The translations under genes and the position numbers were made by a program. A DNA stretch of 64,000 nt from Flavobacterium sufflavum (GTDB lineage Bacteria; Bacteroidota; Bacteroidia; Flavobacteriales; Flavobacteriaceae): contig NZ_SACJ01000004.1 in the NCBI RefSeq assembly GCF_004016525.1, positions 1-64,000 of the forward strand. The letters are read 5' to 3'. Of the stretch, positions 54,745-63,504 are shown piece by piece (positions within the stretch are counted from its first letter, which is position 1; each line of letters begins with the position of its first letter). Below the pieces are notes generated by a model. That model ran no database searches, had not been told where the DNA came from, and saw only the letters and a program-made list of their open reading frames with translations.

Positions 54745-54981
54745 TTAACCTCCGGCAAATGGAGGCAACAAAGCAACAACATCATTAGTCATTAACATGT
54801 AACTGTTTTTGTCTTGTACCAGTTTTTGATTGACCGCAATACTATAAGAAAGCGAAGCCAAATCATATTTTTGTTCTAATTCATCTACTAATTCCTGTAA
54901 AGATAGATTAGAAATAGGAAGATTTTCTCCTTGTACCTTTGTTTTCTCGGCTACAGCACCAAAATATTTTACACTTAGCAT
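54745..54981 (-). CDS. moaD: molybdopterin synthase small subunit MoaD
   Basis: The 78-residue ubiquitin-like protein ends in PPFAGG, the diglycine that carries the thiocarboxylate. It has the beta-grasp pattern with LQELVDELEQKY and NDVVALLPP. It is the sulfur donor to cPMP with MoaE. Its ATG shares one base with the stop of cobA (TAATG), implying coupled translation. Confidence 0.93.
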   Translation of the reverse strand: MLSVKYFGAVAEKTKVQGENLPISNLSLQELVDELEQKYDLASLSYSIAVNQKLVQDKNSYMLMTNDVVALLPPFAGG

Positions 54982-55781
54982 TATTCGATTACATTTAGAT
55001 TTTGAAAAATAAATTCGTCTTCAGTATAAGCCGCTTTAGTAAAAACAGCAAGTTCAGAAGTATGATTCACCACCTCGCCTATCACGATAATTGCCGGCGA
55101 AGCCAGTTTGTGTTCAGCTACTAATTTACTGATAGAACTTACCGTTCCTATTACTTTTTTCTGCGTATCCTTAGTTCCATTTTGAATGATGGCAACGGGT
55201 AAATCATCGGTTCTATTGTTTTGATAAATAGATACAATTTCGTCCAGCTTATTCATTCCCATCAAAATCACTACGGTAGCAGATGATTGTGCTGCCAAAC
55301 TAACGTCTGTAGATAATTTATGAGCCGAAGTGGTTCCTGTAATCACCCAAAAACTTTCTGAAATTCCGCGTTGTGTTAAACTGATTCCATTAGATGCCGG
55401 AACTCCTAAAGCCGAAGATATTCCCGGAACGATAGCCGTTTGCAAACCATGTTGTTGAGCAAATTCAATTTCTTCGCTTCCTCTACCAAAAACAAATGGA
55501 TCTCCACCTTTTAATCGCACCACATGACCGTATTTTTGAGCCATAACCACAATCAATTCGTTTATTTGATCCTGAGTATATGCGTGACAACCAAAACGCT
55601 TCCCTACAAAAACAATCTCTGTTCCTGCAGCAGCATATTGCAATAAGTCTTCATTCACAAGTGCATCATAAAGCACTACATCAGCATCTCCTAAGGCTTT
55701 TATGGCTTTTATGGTAATTAATTCCACATCGCCAGGACCAGCCCCTACAATTGTCAACTTTGGTGTGTTAGCATTTCTCAT
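54981..55781 (-). CDS. cobA: uroporphyrinogen-III C-methyltransferase (SUMT)
   Basis: The 266-residue SAM-dependent methyltransferase has the SUMT signatures: LTIVGAGPGDVELITIKA, VLYDALVNEDLL, VGKRFGCHAYTQDQIN, RLKGGDPFVFGRGSEE and VVILMGMNKL. It makes precorrin-2, the precursor of siroheme. Its place inside the Moco operon suggests joint supply of both cofactors for nitrate and nitrite reduction. No dehydrogenase/ferrochelatase partner gene (cysG N-terminal part) lies in the window. Confidence 0.92.
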   Translation of the reverse strand: MRNANTPKLTIVGAGPGDVELITIKAIKALGDADVVLYDALVNEDLLQYAAAGTEIVFVGKRFGCHAYTQDQINELIVVMAQKYGHVVRLKGGDPFVFGRGSEEIEFAQQHGLQTAIVPGISSALGVPASNGISLTQRGISESFWVITGTTSAHKLSTDVSLAAQSSATVVILMGMNKLDEIVSIYQNNRTDDLPVAIIQNGTKDTQKKVIGTVSSISKLVAEHKLASPAIIVIGEVVNHTSELAVFTKAAYTEDEFIFQNLNVIE

Positions 55782-55786
55782 ATTCT

Positions 55787-56359
55787 TCAGTATAAATTGG
55801 TATTCAGTTCATTTAATTCAGCAAGCGAATTGATATTTCTAAATTCCTTGCTTTTCTCTCCCGCAACTTCAATTATTTGGTGATTCACTTTTTCTAACAA
55901 GCGCATCATTTTTAAATCATTTTCTTCTATCGCCTTTTTCAAAATCGGAATTATTTTCTTCGAATAAATTCCTATCAAAGGATGGATTTTATTGGCATCT
56001 GAAAAAACAGAAACCTCAAAATCCGTTGTATGTTTTGTTATCAATTCCGATAATAATTCGGTCGAAATTAAAGGAATATCACAACTTAATATTAAATTGA
56101 TTTCAGACTCTGAATGAACCAATGCCGAATAAATTCCGCCAATAGGTCCTTTGTCTAATTCAATATCTTTTATTTTTTTATAAGGCAAATAATCGTAATC
56201 GGATGTATTTGTCACTAATTGTATTTCATTACTAATAGGCAAAGCCGCTTCAATAATATGCTCAATAAATGGCGTTCCCTGAAAAAGCACCAATCCTTTC
56301 TCCGACTGCATTCGGCTACTTTTGCCTCCACAAAGAATTGATATGCTTACTTTTTTCAT
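55787..56359 (-). CDS. mobA: molybdenum cofactor guanylyltransferase MobA
   Basis: The 190-residue NTP-transferase fold protein has ILCGGKSSRMQSEKGLVLF (nucleotide loop), DIELDKGPIGGIYSAL and LSCDIPLI. It attaches GMP to molybdopterin to form the MGD cofactor that the bis-MGD nitrate reductase needs. It lies seven bases after moeA and five before cobA. Confidence 0.92.
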   Translation of the reverse strand: MKKVSISILCGGKSSRMQSEKGLVLFQGTPFIEHIIEAALPISNEIQLVTNTSDYDYLPYKKIKDIELDKGPIGGIYSALVHSESEINLILSCDIPLISTELLSELITKHTTDFEVSVFSDANKIHPLIGIYSKKIIPILKKAIEENDLKMMRLLEKVNHQIIEVAGEKSKEFRNINSLAELNELNTNLY

Positions 56360-56366
56360 TTTTCTT

Positions 56367-57539
56367 TCAATTAAAAGGCAAAACTACAACTTCCTGATTC
56401 GCCTTAACATGAGTAATATCATGTGGTACAACAATAAAACTATTTGCAATCGAAAAAGTATTTAGCATCGCCGAGCTTTGACTATCTAAAACAGTCACCT
56501 TTTCATCTTCATACAAGGCTTTTAAAAACAAGGTCTTTCCAGATGTATTATTAAAAGCAGCACTTATTTTTCGCTTCATTTCCGGTAAATGTATCGCTTC
56601 AAATCCCATCATTTTTTTCAAAGCAGGCAAAGCATATACATAAAAGCAAGTCAGTGACGAAGCAGGATTTCCCGGTAAAGCAAAGACAATTTTATTTTCT
56701 TTTCGTCCAAAAAACAAAGGCTTACCCGGTTTTTGATTAATCTTATAAAACAACTCAGTCACTCCATTTTTCAATAAAGCTTCTTTGACATAATCATAAT
56801 CACCTACCGAAATTCCGCCTGAAATCAACACCACATCAAAATTAGCAAGACAGCTTTCTACAGCTTTTGTTGTCTTTTTTAAACTATCTTTTACCTTAAA
56901 GACAGTTGCTTTCTTAATCCCAATTGTTTTTAAAGCGGCTTCTATCATCAGCGAATTACTCTCATAAATCTTTCCTTTTGGCAATTTATTTCCTGCTGAA
57001 ACCAATTCGTTTCCGGTAACCAAAATGGCTACTTTTGGTTTTTCATACACCTTGATTTTTGTAATTCCCAAACAAGCTAAAAAACCAATAGCCGCCGGAG
57101 TAATTACTGCATTTACATCAAAAACCAATTCACCTTTTTTAATCTGCTCTCCTTTTGCTCTTACATTGGCACAAGCCTCTGGCATTTTTTCAATTTGAAG
57201 CAAATTATCGGTTCTTGTTGTATGCTCTTGCATCACAACAGTATCAGTATCATCAGGAACAAAAGCACCGGTAAAAATTCGAACCGCCTGATTTCCTGCA
57301 ACTTTTTCATCTAAAAAATCTCCCGCCTGAGCAATTTTAACCACTTCAAACTGCGTCAATTCGCCGTGAGTAAAAGCGTATCCATCCATCGCCGACTGAC
57401 GGAAAGGAGGCATATTTATTGGAGAATAAATAGCTTCTGCCAAAACATATCCCAGTGATTTACTCACTTTTATTTTTGTAATTGGCATTTTACAACTATT
57501 CTCAGCTATAATATTTAAAGCTTCGGCTACTTGAATCAT
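56367..57539 (-). CDS. moeA: molybdopterin molybdenumtransferase MoeA
   Basis: The 390-residue protein has the MoeA pattern: PPFRQSAMDGYAF (about 44-56), VRIFTGAFVPDDTDTVVMQE, AILVTGNELV, VLISGGISVGDYDYVKEAL and FALPGNPASSLTCF. It inserts molybdate into adenylated molybdopterin. It is the first gene of the operon. The upstream region has the perfect dyad TAAGTATAAATACTTA at 57559-57574, which joins the operon to the nitrate genes. Confidence 0.93.
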   Translation of the reverse strand: MIQVAEALNIIAENSCKMPITKIKVSKSLGYVLAEAIYSPINMPPFRQSAMDGYAFTHGELTQFEVVKIAQAGDFLDEKVAGNQAVRIFTGAFVPDDTDTVVMQEHTTRTDNLLQIEKMPEACANVRAKGEQIKKGELVFDVNAVITPAAIGFLACLGITKIKVYEKPKVAILVTGNELVSAGNKLPKGKIYESNSLMIEAALKTIGIKKATVFKVKDSLKKTTKAVESCLANFDVVLISGGISVGDYDYVKEALLKNGVTELFYKINQKPGKPLFFGRKENKIVFALPGNPASSLTCFYVYALPALKKMMGFEAIHLPEMKRKISAAFNNTSGKTLFLKALYEDEKVTVLDSQSSAMLNTFSIANSFIVVPHDITHVKANQEVVVLPFN

Positions 57540-57558
57540 AAAAACTGATTTTTAAAAC

Positions 57559-57596
57559 TAAGTATAAATACTTATGCAAATATACGTAATTTTGAT
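57559..57596 (-). promoter_or_regulatory. moeA promoter region with perfect dyad
   Basis: TAAGTATAAATACTTA (57559-57574) is the most symmetrical copy of the 16-bp dyad. On the minus strand a TATATTTG box (57584-57577) lies upstream of the dyad, so here the site would be near the transcription start. A near-palindrome CAAAATTACGTATATTTG overlaps the box. The position differs from the porin and nrtA sites and would fit repression or a second start. Confidence 0.6.
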
Positions 57597-57769
57597 TTGT
57601 ATTGTTATAAATTAACGGTTTTAAAGAGCGAAATACAATAAATAGAATTTACTCTCTATAAATTGCGAAAAAACAAATTTTTAATTGCTTTTTGTTACAA
57701 ATCTTTAAAGTGTGTTTTCACAAAAGCACTTTAAATTTAGAATTTTGTTTGCTAAAACCGCCTAAAAAG

Positions 57770-58732
57770 CTATTCATTAGGCAAAACCAAACTGGATGTA
57801 ATTTGTTCTAAAATCTCAAAAGCAGTTTCAGCCATTTTATTTCCTTTAGTATCTACAAGCGGATTGATTTCGCAAAATTCGATACAAATTACTTTTCGTG
57901 ACATGATAATTTGATTGATCATTGCAATCACCTCATATTGATCAAAACCTTTTGAAACAGGAGTCCCTGTTCCATTAGAAATCAAATCACAATCTAAAGA
58001 ATCCACATCAAAAGAAATATAAATCATATCGCAATTAGACAATTGTGACAAAGCTTTTTCGACACAATTTTCTAAACCTTTATACCTAACTTCTTCGACC
58101 CTGAAATTTTTAATACCTAATTCGGCGATTTGTTTGTCTTCTGCCTCTTCAGTATCGCGAACACCAAAATAGATCAGATGTTCCGGATCAATCTTAGCCG
58201 CTTCAATCCCAATGTGTTTCATCTCCTCCCAATGCTGTTGAGTTTCGGGAATGACTTCATTAATTTGGCATTTCAAATTATCCAAAGCTAAGGCTGCCGC
58301 CAAAGGCATTCCGTGAATATTTCCAGATGGAGAAGTATAAGGCGAATGCAAATCGGCATGGGCATCAATCCAAACCACACCTAAGGTTTCATGAGGATAA
58401 ACGGCTTTAATACCGCTTATTGTCCCCAATGCCGAAGAATGATCTCCTGATAAAACGATAGGCAAAAAATCAGCTTCTAAATTTCGTTTTATGGTATAGG
58501 AAACACGGGTACATTGCTCTAAAACAAACTCGATTCGCTTAGCAAATGTATTTCTATTCTTATCATAAATACTTTCGTTATGCGTTTTTACATCTTCAAA
58601 AGTAAATTGGTTAAAATACTCACTCCCGTGATTAATTGCAGCAACTTCCAATGCATCAACCCCTAAATCAGAACCACGGGTTCCACCACCAATATCCGAG
58701 CGATTTTTTATTAATTTAACAACCCGATCCAT
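57770..58732 (-). CDS. rocF: arginase/ureohydrolase family protein
   Basis: The 320-residue ureohydrolase has the binuclear manganese motifs: GDHSSALGTISG (near residue 96), WIDAHADLHSPY (about 122-133) and ISFDVDSLDCDL (about 230-241). It cleaves arginine to ornithine and urea. Its gene starts six bases after the ornithine aminotransferase gene ends, which makes arginine the likely substrate. Length is normal. It is distinct from the Moco operon, separated by 230 bases. Confidence 0.9.
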   Translation of the reverse strand: MDRVVKLIKNRSDIGGGTRGSDLGVDALEVAAINHGSEYFNQFTFEDVKTHNESIYDKNRNTFAKRIEFVLEQCTRVSYTIKRNLEADFLPIVLSGDHSSALGTISGIKAVYPHETLGVVWIDAHADLHSPYTSPSGNIHGMPLAAALALDNLKCQINEVIPETQQHWEEMKHIGIEAAKIDPEHLIYFGVRDTEEAEDKQIAELGIKNFRVEEVRYKGLENCVEKALSQLSNCDMIYISFDVDSLDCDLISNGTGTPVSKGFDQYEVIAMINQIIMSRKVICIEFCEINPLVDTKGNKMAETAFEILEQITSSLVLPNE

Positions 58733-58738
58733 AGTGTT

Positions 58739-59989
58739 TTATTTAAAATCGTTTAACGCTTTTTCGATAATAGAAAGACAATCCTGAATTTGATCTTCGG
58801 TGATAACCAATGGCGGAGCCAAACGAATTTTGTTTCCATGAGTAGGCTTGGCAAGCAAACCATAATCCCTGAATTTCAAACAAATTTCCCAGGCCAAATC
58901 AGATTCTTCATCGCAATCAATCACAATGGCATTCAATAATCCTTTTCCTCTTACCAAAGAAATTAAAGGATTTCTTGAAGCAATAGCATTCAATCCGTCT
59001 CTTAAAACTACTCCTAAACGTTCAGCGTTTTCGGCTAATTTTTCTTCTTTTACCACTTCAAGCGCAGCAATAGCAACAGCTGCTGCCACAGGATTTCCGC
59101 CAAAAGTAGAACCGTGTTGTCCTGGTTTAATCACATTCATAATGGCATTATTAGCCAAAACTGCCGAAACAGGATAAACACCTCCCGAGATTGCTTTCCC
59201 TAAAATCAAAATATCGGGTTGCACATTTTCATGGTTTACAGCCAATAATTTCCCGGTACGCGCAATTCCGGTTTGTACTTCATCAGCAATAAATAATACA
59301 TTGTACTTTTCGCATAATGCTTTGGCTTTCGCCAAATAACCTTCGCTGGGAACATAAACTCCTGCTTCGCCCTGAATAGGTTCAACCAGGAATCCGGCAA
59401 TATTTTTAGATGATTCCAATACTTTTTCTAAAGCATCCAGATTATCATACTCAATTTTTATAAAACCATCGGTAAAAGGACCAAAACTCTTACGAGCCGT
59501 TTCGTCATTAGAAAACGAAATAATGGTAGTCGTTCTTCCATGGAAATTGTTTTCGCAAACAATAATTTGCGCTTGATTTTCATGAATTTTCTTTACTTCA
59601 TACGCCCATTTTCTACACAATTTCAAAGCCGTTTCCACTGCTTCGGCACCTGTATTCATTGGCAATACTTTGTCAAAACCAAAATATTTGGTGACATATT
59701 CTTCATAAACACCCAATTGGTCATTATAAAAAGCGCGGGAAGTCAGTGTTAATTTTTGCGCTTGTTGAATCATCGCACCTACAATATTAGGATGACAATG
59801 CCCCTGATTTACTGCTGAATAAGCCGACAAAAAATCATAATATTTCTTTCCGTCAACATCCCAAACAAATACTCCTTCGCCTCTATCAAGAACTACAGGT
59901 AACGGATGGTAATTATGTGCCCCATAATTGTTTTCTTTATTAATTAAGGCTTCTGATTTTGAAGAGAGAATTTGTTGTATTTGTTCCAT
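58739..59989 (-). CDS. rocD: ornithine--oxo-acid aminotransferase
   Basis: The 416-residue class III aminotransferase has [59 protein letters not shown] and the PLP lysine segment [19 protein letters not shown]. It converts ornithine to glutamate semialdehyde and works with the arginase encoded downstream. The rocD-rocF pair gives arginine degradation. An ACGTATATTTT segment upstream resembles part of the moeA promoter region. Confidence 0.92.
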   Translation of the reverse strand: MEQIQQILSSKSEALINKENNYGAHNYHPLPVVLDRGEGVFVWDVDGKKYYDFLSAYSAVNQGHCHPNIVGAMIQQAQKLTLTSRAFYNDQLGVYEEYVTKYFGFDKVLPMNTGAEAVETALKLCRKWAYEVKKIHENQAQIIVCENNFHGRTTTIISFSNDETARKSFGPFTDGFIKIEYDNLDALEKVLESSKNIAGFLVEPIQGEAGVYVPSEGYLAKAKALCEKYNVLFIADEVQTGIARTGKLLAVNHENVQPDILILGKAISGGVYPVSAVLANNAIMNVIKPGQHGSTFGGNPVAAAVAIAALEVVKEEKLAENAERLGVVLRDGLNAIASRNPLISLVRGKGLLNAIVIDCDEESDLAWEICLKFRDYGLLAKPTHGNKIRLAPPLVITEDQIQDCLSIIEKALNDFK

Positions 59990-60205
59990 GGTATTTATAT
60001 TATATTCTAAGATTACAAAATTACGTATATTTTATTGCCTATCAAAACCTTAGTCAAAGAGTTCGAACACCAATAAAAGAAGACAATTGCGCTATTTTCA
60101 ATCGATAAAAAGAAGTTTTTCTAAGATATAGCTAATTCTTATTTTATTAAATTAATTTTCAGATATTTGTAAATAAGCCCTTATTTAATTGTTAGCATTT
60201 ATAAG

Positions 60206-61222
60206 ATGAAAAAAATAATTTACTTTCTTGCCTTTAGCTGTATCGCATCTTGTCAAAGTACTAAAGAAACAGCCACTAAAAGCCTGTTTTCTCCAATAAA
60301 ATATAGCAATACCATTACTGCCGATGAATTAAAAACACATCTGTACATTGTGGCCAGCGATTCTATGGAAGGAAGAGAAACAGGTTCTATTGGACAAAAA
60401 AAAGCAGGCAAATACCTCATTAGTCAATATCAAAAAGACAAAATCCCTTTTCCTAAAGGAACTCAAAATTATTACCAGCACATTCCTGCAGCATATCTTA
60501 ATGCTAAAAATAATGATAACCTACCCGATTCTGAAAACATTTGGGCCTACATAGAAGGCTCTGAAAAACAAGACGAAGTGATTGTTATTTCTGCACATTA
60601 TGATCATGTAGGTAAAAAAGACAATAGTATATTTTATGGCGCCGATGATGATGGTTCCGGAACTGTGGCTTTGCTCGAAATTGCTGAAGCTTTCCAATTA
60701 GCCAAAAAAGAAGGACACGGCCCAAAACGTTCTATTTTATTTCTACATGTTACCGGCGAAGAACACGGCCTGCATGGTTCACGCTACTATAGCGAAAACC
60801 CTTTATTTCCATTAAAAAACACCGTTGCCGATATTAATATCGACATGATAGGTCGGCGTGACGAAGCGCACGCTACTTCAAACAACTATGTTTATTTAAT
60901 TGGAGCTGATAGACTTTCGACTGAATTGGATCAAATATGCACCTCAGTTAATGAAAAATATGTTCATTTGAATTTGGATTACAAATACAATGCGTTAAAC
61001 GACCCTAATAATTTCTATCGCCGTTCAGACCATTATAATTTTGCCAAAAACGGCATTCCGTCAGTTTTTATTTTCAACGGCGTACACGCTGATTATCACA
61101 GAAAAACAGATACACCTGATAAAATAGAATACGATGCTTTGGCAAAAAGAGCCCAATTGGCATTTAACATTGCCTGGGAATTAGCCAATAGAGAAAACCG
61201 AATTGTGGTGGATAAAAAGTAA
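60206..61222 (+). CDS. M28 family zinc aminopeptidase, lipoprotein
   Basis: The 338-residue protein has a lipoprotein signal (AFSCIASCQSTKE). A short propeptide-like region follows, then an M28 peptidase domain with zinc-binding SAHYDHVG, ADDDGSGTVALLE, LHVTGEEHGLHGS, INIDMIGRRDEA and the later HADYHRKTDTPD. It probably removes N-terminal residues from peptides in the periplasm or at the cell surface. It stands alone on the plus strand. Confidence 0.87.
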   Translation: MKKIIYFLAFSCIASCQSTKETATKSLFSPIKYSNTITADELKTHLYIVASDSMEGRETGSIGQKKAGKYLISQYQKDKIPFPKGTQNYYQHIPAAYLNAKNNDNLPDSENIWAYIEGSEKQDEVIVISAHYDHVGKKDNSIFYGADDDGSGTVALLEIAEAFQLAKKEGHGPKRSILFLHVTGEEHGLHGSRYYSENPLFPLKNTVADINIDMIGRRDEAHATSNNYVYLIGADRLSTELDQICTSVNEKYVHLNLDYKYNALNDPNNFYRRSDHYNFAKNGIPSVFIFNGVHADYHRKTDTPDKIEYDALAKRAQLAFNIAWELANRENRIVVDKK

Positions 61223-61455
61223 GACGTTATGTTTCCACACGAATTACACTAATTTACACGAAATACTTTTAGTTTTAATTTCACGAATCTGCCAAAGGCA
61301 GAAAAAATCTGTGTAATTACAATTTAGCTGCATTCAAATCTGTGCTAATTAGTGAAATCTGTGTAAAACTTTTTTTTATTTTAAACTTTGTGAACTTTGC
61401 GAAAAACTTGACGAACTTTGCGGTTAAAATTATTACGCAATATCAACATACAAAA
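61223..61455. repeat. intergenic simple repeats
   Basis: This holds repetitive phrases such as CACGAATTACACTAATTTAC, AATCTGTG (three times), AACTTTGTGAACTTTGCG and a short CTGCC/GGCAG hairpin. No gene is seen here, and the HAD frame that opens upstream lacks protein character before 61456. Confidence 0.5.
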
Positions 61456-62103
61456 ATGAAATTTAAAGCAGTACTATTCGACTTGGACGGAACCCTGGTT
61501 AACTCACTTATAGACATCGCCGATTCGATTAACAAGGTGCTTCAAGAAAGCAACTTCCCTACTCATAGCTATGCCGTTATTAATGATTTTATAGGTAGCG
61601 GACTTCGAAATTTGGTTACCAAAGCACTTCCGGAAACCCATAAAAACGAAGCAACTATCGAAAGTACTTTTCAAGCCATGATGACAAACTACCGCGAGAA
61701 TTGTACCAACAAAACCATAGCTTACGACGGAATTATAGAACTTTTAGATGAGTTAAAATCTAAAAATATCAAATTAGCTGTATTATCCAATAAAGCCGAT
61801 GAGCTGACCAAGAAAATTGGACTTACATTATTCCCTGATTATTTTGAAATTGTAATGGGTTTAAAGAGCGAGGCAACAAAAAAACCAAATCCGGCAGCTG
61901 CCATTGAAATCAGCAAAGATTTAGGCTTTTCTGCTGAAGAATTCCTTTATGTTGGTGATTCTGGTATTGATATGCAAACGGCAAAAAATGCCAATATGCA
62001 TGCAGTAGGTGTACTTTGGGGTTACAGACCAGAAGAAGAATTAGTTGCCGAAGGTGCTCAATCAATCATCAATCATCCACTGGAATTATTGGAACTTTTA
62101 TAA
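61456..62103 (+). CDS. HAD family hydrolase, phosphoglycolate-phosphatase type
   Basis: The 215-residue protein from the ATG at 61456 has HAD motif I VLFDLDGTLVNSL, a helical cap, motif II LAVLSNKADE, motif III lysine in ATKKPNPAAA and motif IV LYVGDSGIDMQTA. It resembles phosphoglycolate phosphatase. The start is chosen because the residues before it are not protein-like and motif I must lie close to the N-terminus. It is 13 bases from a second HAD gene. Confidence 0.87.
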   Translation: MKFKAVLFDLDGTLVNSLIDIADSINKVLQESNFPTHSYAVINDFIGSGLRNLVTKALPETHKNEATIESTFQAMMTNYRENCTNKTIAYDGIIELLDELKSKNIKLAVLSNKADELTKKIGLTLFPDYFEIVMGLKSEATKKPNPAAAIEISKDLGFSAEEFLYVGDSGIDMQTAKNANMHAVGVLWGYRPEEELVAEGAQSIINHPLELLELL

Positions 62104-62116
62104 TTTGAAAGAAACT

Positions 62117-62752
62117 ATGAAATACAAATGCATCATTTTTGATTGCGATGGCGTACTGGTAGATAGCGAAGCAATTTCTATTGGCACCTTAGTGAGCATG
62201 GCAAAATCACATGGAGCAATCATCGATGAAACCGAAGCACACCAATTGTTTTTAGGAAAATCACTTGAATTTTGTTTCGACTATATTGCTGATTTGGCTA
62301 ACAAAAAATTGCCGGCTAATTTTGAAGAGGAATTTAGAGCACGCACTTTCGAAGCTTTTCAAAAAGATTTGAAACCTATAAAAGGAATTCATGAATTATT
62401 AGCCAAAATGAACGTTCCAATAGGCGTAGCTTCCAATGGTCCTGCCGATAAAATAAGACTCAATTTAACCACCACAAAATTGATTGATAAATTTGAGGGG
62501 AATATTTTTAGTGCTTACGACATTAACAGTTGGAAACCCAATCCCGAATTGTATCTTCATGCTGCAGATTCAATGGGATTTGAAGTCAAAGATTGCGTTA
62601 TTATCGAAGACAGTCCTGCCGGTGTTCAGGCTGCTTTAGCTGGAGGTTTTGACGTTTTTGGTTTTACAAATTACGCTAATTTTGATGCTTTACAGCAAAT
62701 GAATATTCCGCTATTTGATGATATGGCGCAACTTAATTTACTTTTACAATAA
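62117..62752 (+). CDS. HAD family hydrolase, beta-phosphoglucomutase-like
   Basis: The 211-residue protein has motif I CIIFDCDGVLVDSEA at the N-terminus, the IGVASNGPADKIRLNL motif II, SWKPNPELYLHAA motif III and VIIEDSPAGVQAALAGG motif IV. The DSPAG wording fits the sugar-phosphatase/phosphomutase subfamily. The ATG at 62117 puts motif I at residues 4-17. The gene belongs to a run of three plus-strand genes with short gaps. Confidence 0.87.
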   Translation: MKYKCIIFDCDGVLVDSEAISIGTLVSMAKSHGAIIDETEAHQLFLGKSLEFCFDYIADLANKKLPANFEEEFRARTFEAFQKDLKPIKGIHELLAKMNVPIGVASNGPADKIRLNLTTTKLIDKFEGNIFSAYDINSWKPNPELYLHAADSMGFEVKDCVIIEDSPAGVQAALAGGFDVFGFTNYANFDALQQMNIPLFDDMAQLNLLLQ

Positions 62753-62759
62753 CTCAATT

Positions 62760-63308
62760 ATGACTACACATCTGGCTTTACTTCGCGGTATTAATGTTTC
62801 TGGGCACAACATGATGAAAATGGATGCCTTGCAAAAAATGCTCGAAAACATTGGATTCACCAACGTAACCACTTACATCCAAACTGGAAATGTATTCGTA
62901 ACAACCGAAGAAGAAAATCCGGCCGCTGTAGGTTTCAAAATCAAACAGGAAATCTTCAAAACCTTTGGTCACGATGTTCCTGTAGTGGTAATCAATAAAG
63001 CCGATTTAGAATCCTGTTTAAATAACAATCTCTTTCTAAAAGAAAAAGAGGTTGATACTAAAAAACTCTATGTGGCTTTTGTATCGATGGAATTACACAA
63101 AGACCGAATTCACGACCTTAAAATGAGTGCTGTAAAACCTGATGAAGTTCATATTGACAAAAACAGAATTTACATTAAATATGCTGTTTCAGCCGGAAAA
63201 ACCAGATTAGATCAAAAATATATCGAGAAAAAACTGAATCTCATTGCCACAATCCGAAACTGGAATACGGTAAATCAGTTGCTAAAAATGTATGAGGAAT
63301 TCGAATAA
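62760..63308 (+). CDS. DUF1697 family protein
   Basis: The 182-residue protein matches DUF1697: HLALLRGINVSGHNMMKM near the N-terminus, GFTNVTTYIQTGNVFV (about 31-46), an IYIKYAVSAGKTRL segment and a C-terminal ATIRNWNTVNQLL. The function of the family is unknown; it is cytoplasmic and widespread. The ATG at 62760 lies seven bases after the HAD gene. Confidence 0.85.
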   Translation: MTTHLALLRGINVSGHNMMKMDALQKMLENIGFTNVTTYIQTGNVFVTTEEENPAAVGFKIKQEIFKTFGHDVPVVVINKADLESCLNNNLFLKEKEVDTKKLYVAFVSMELHKDRIHDLKMSAVKPDEVHIDKNRIYIKYAVSAGKTRLDQKYIEKKLNLIATIRNWNTVNQLLKMYEEFE

Positions 63309-63429
63309 AAACAACTACAATAGGAATCTGATAGATTTTTAATCTAAAAAATAAGATTCCTGTAAAAAGCAGCACTTCAATTTCTAAATCCATAAAAACA
63401 TCTAAATCTAAGTAATTTTGATTTAAAAA

Positions 63430-63462
63430 TACGTATTTATACTTATTTTTATCTTACATTTG
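63430..63462 (+). promoter_or_regulatory. Crp/Fnr gene promoter with regulatory dyad
   Basis: TACGTATTTATACTTA (63430-63445) is the 16-bp dyad. TACATTTG (63455-63462) is a perfect minus-7 box, nine bases downstream. No TTG is seen at the proper distance. The dyad in front of the Crp/Fnr gene suggests autoregulation. Confidence 0.7.
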
Positions 63463-63504
63463 TTCTATTCAAACTTGAGTTCAACTCATCAATTAAAGAA
63501 CAAA

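Noticed and set aside
60008..60030. ACGTATATTTT segment upstream of rocD considered as a regulon site
   Set aside because: It carries only one half-site (TACGTA) and no TACKTA at the N4 spacing, so it does not meet the dyad rule.
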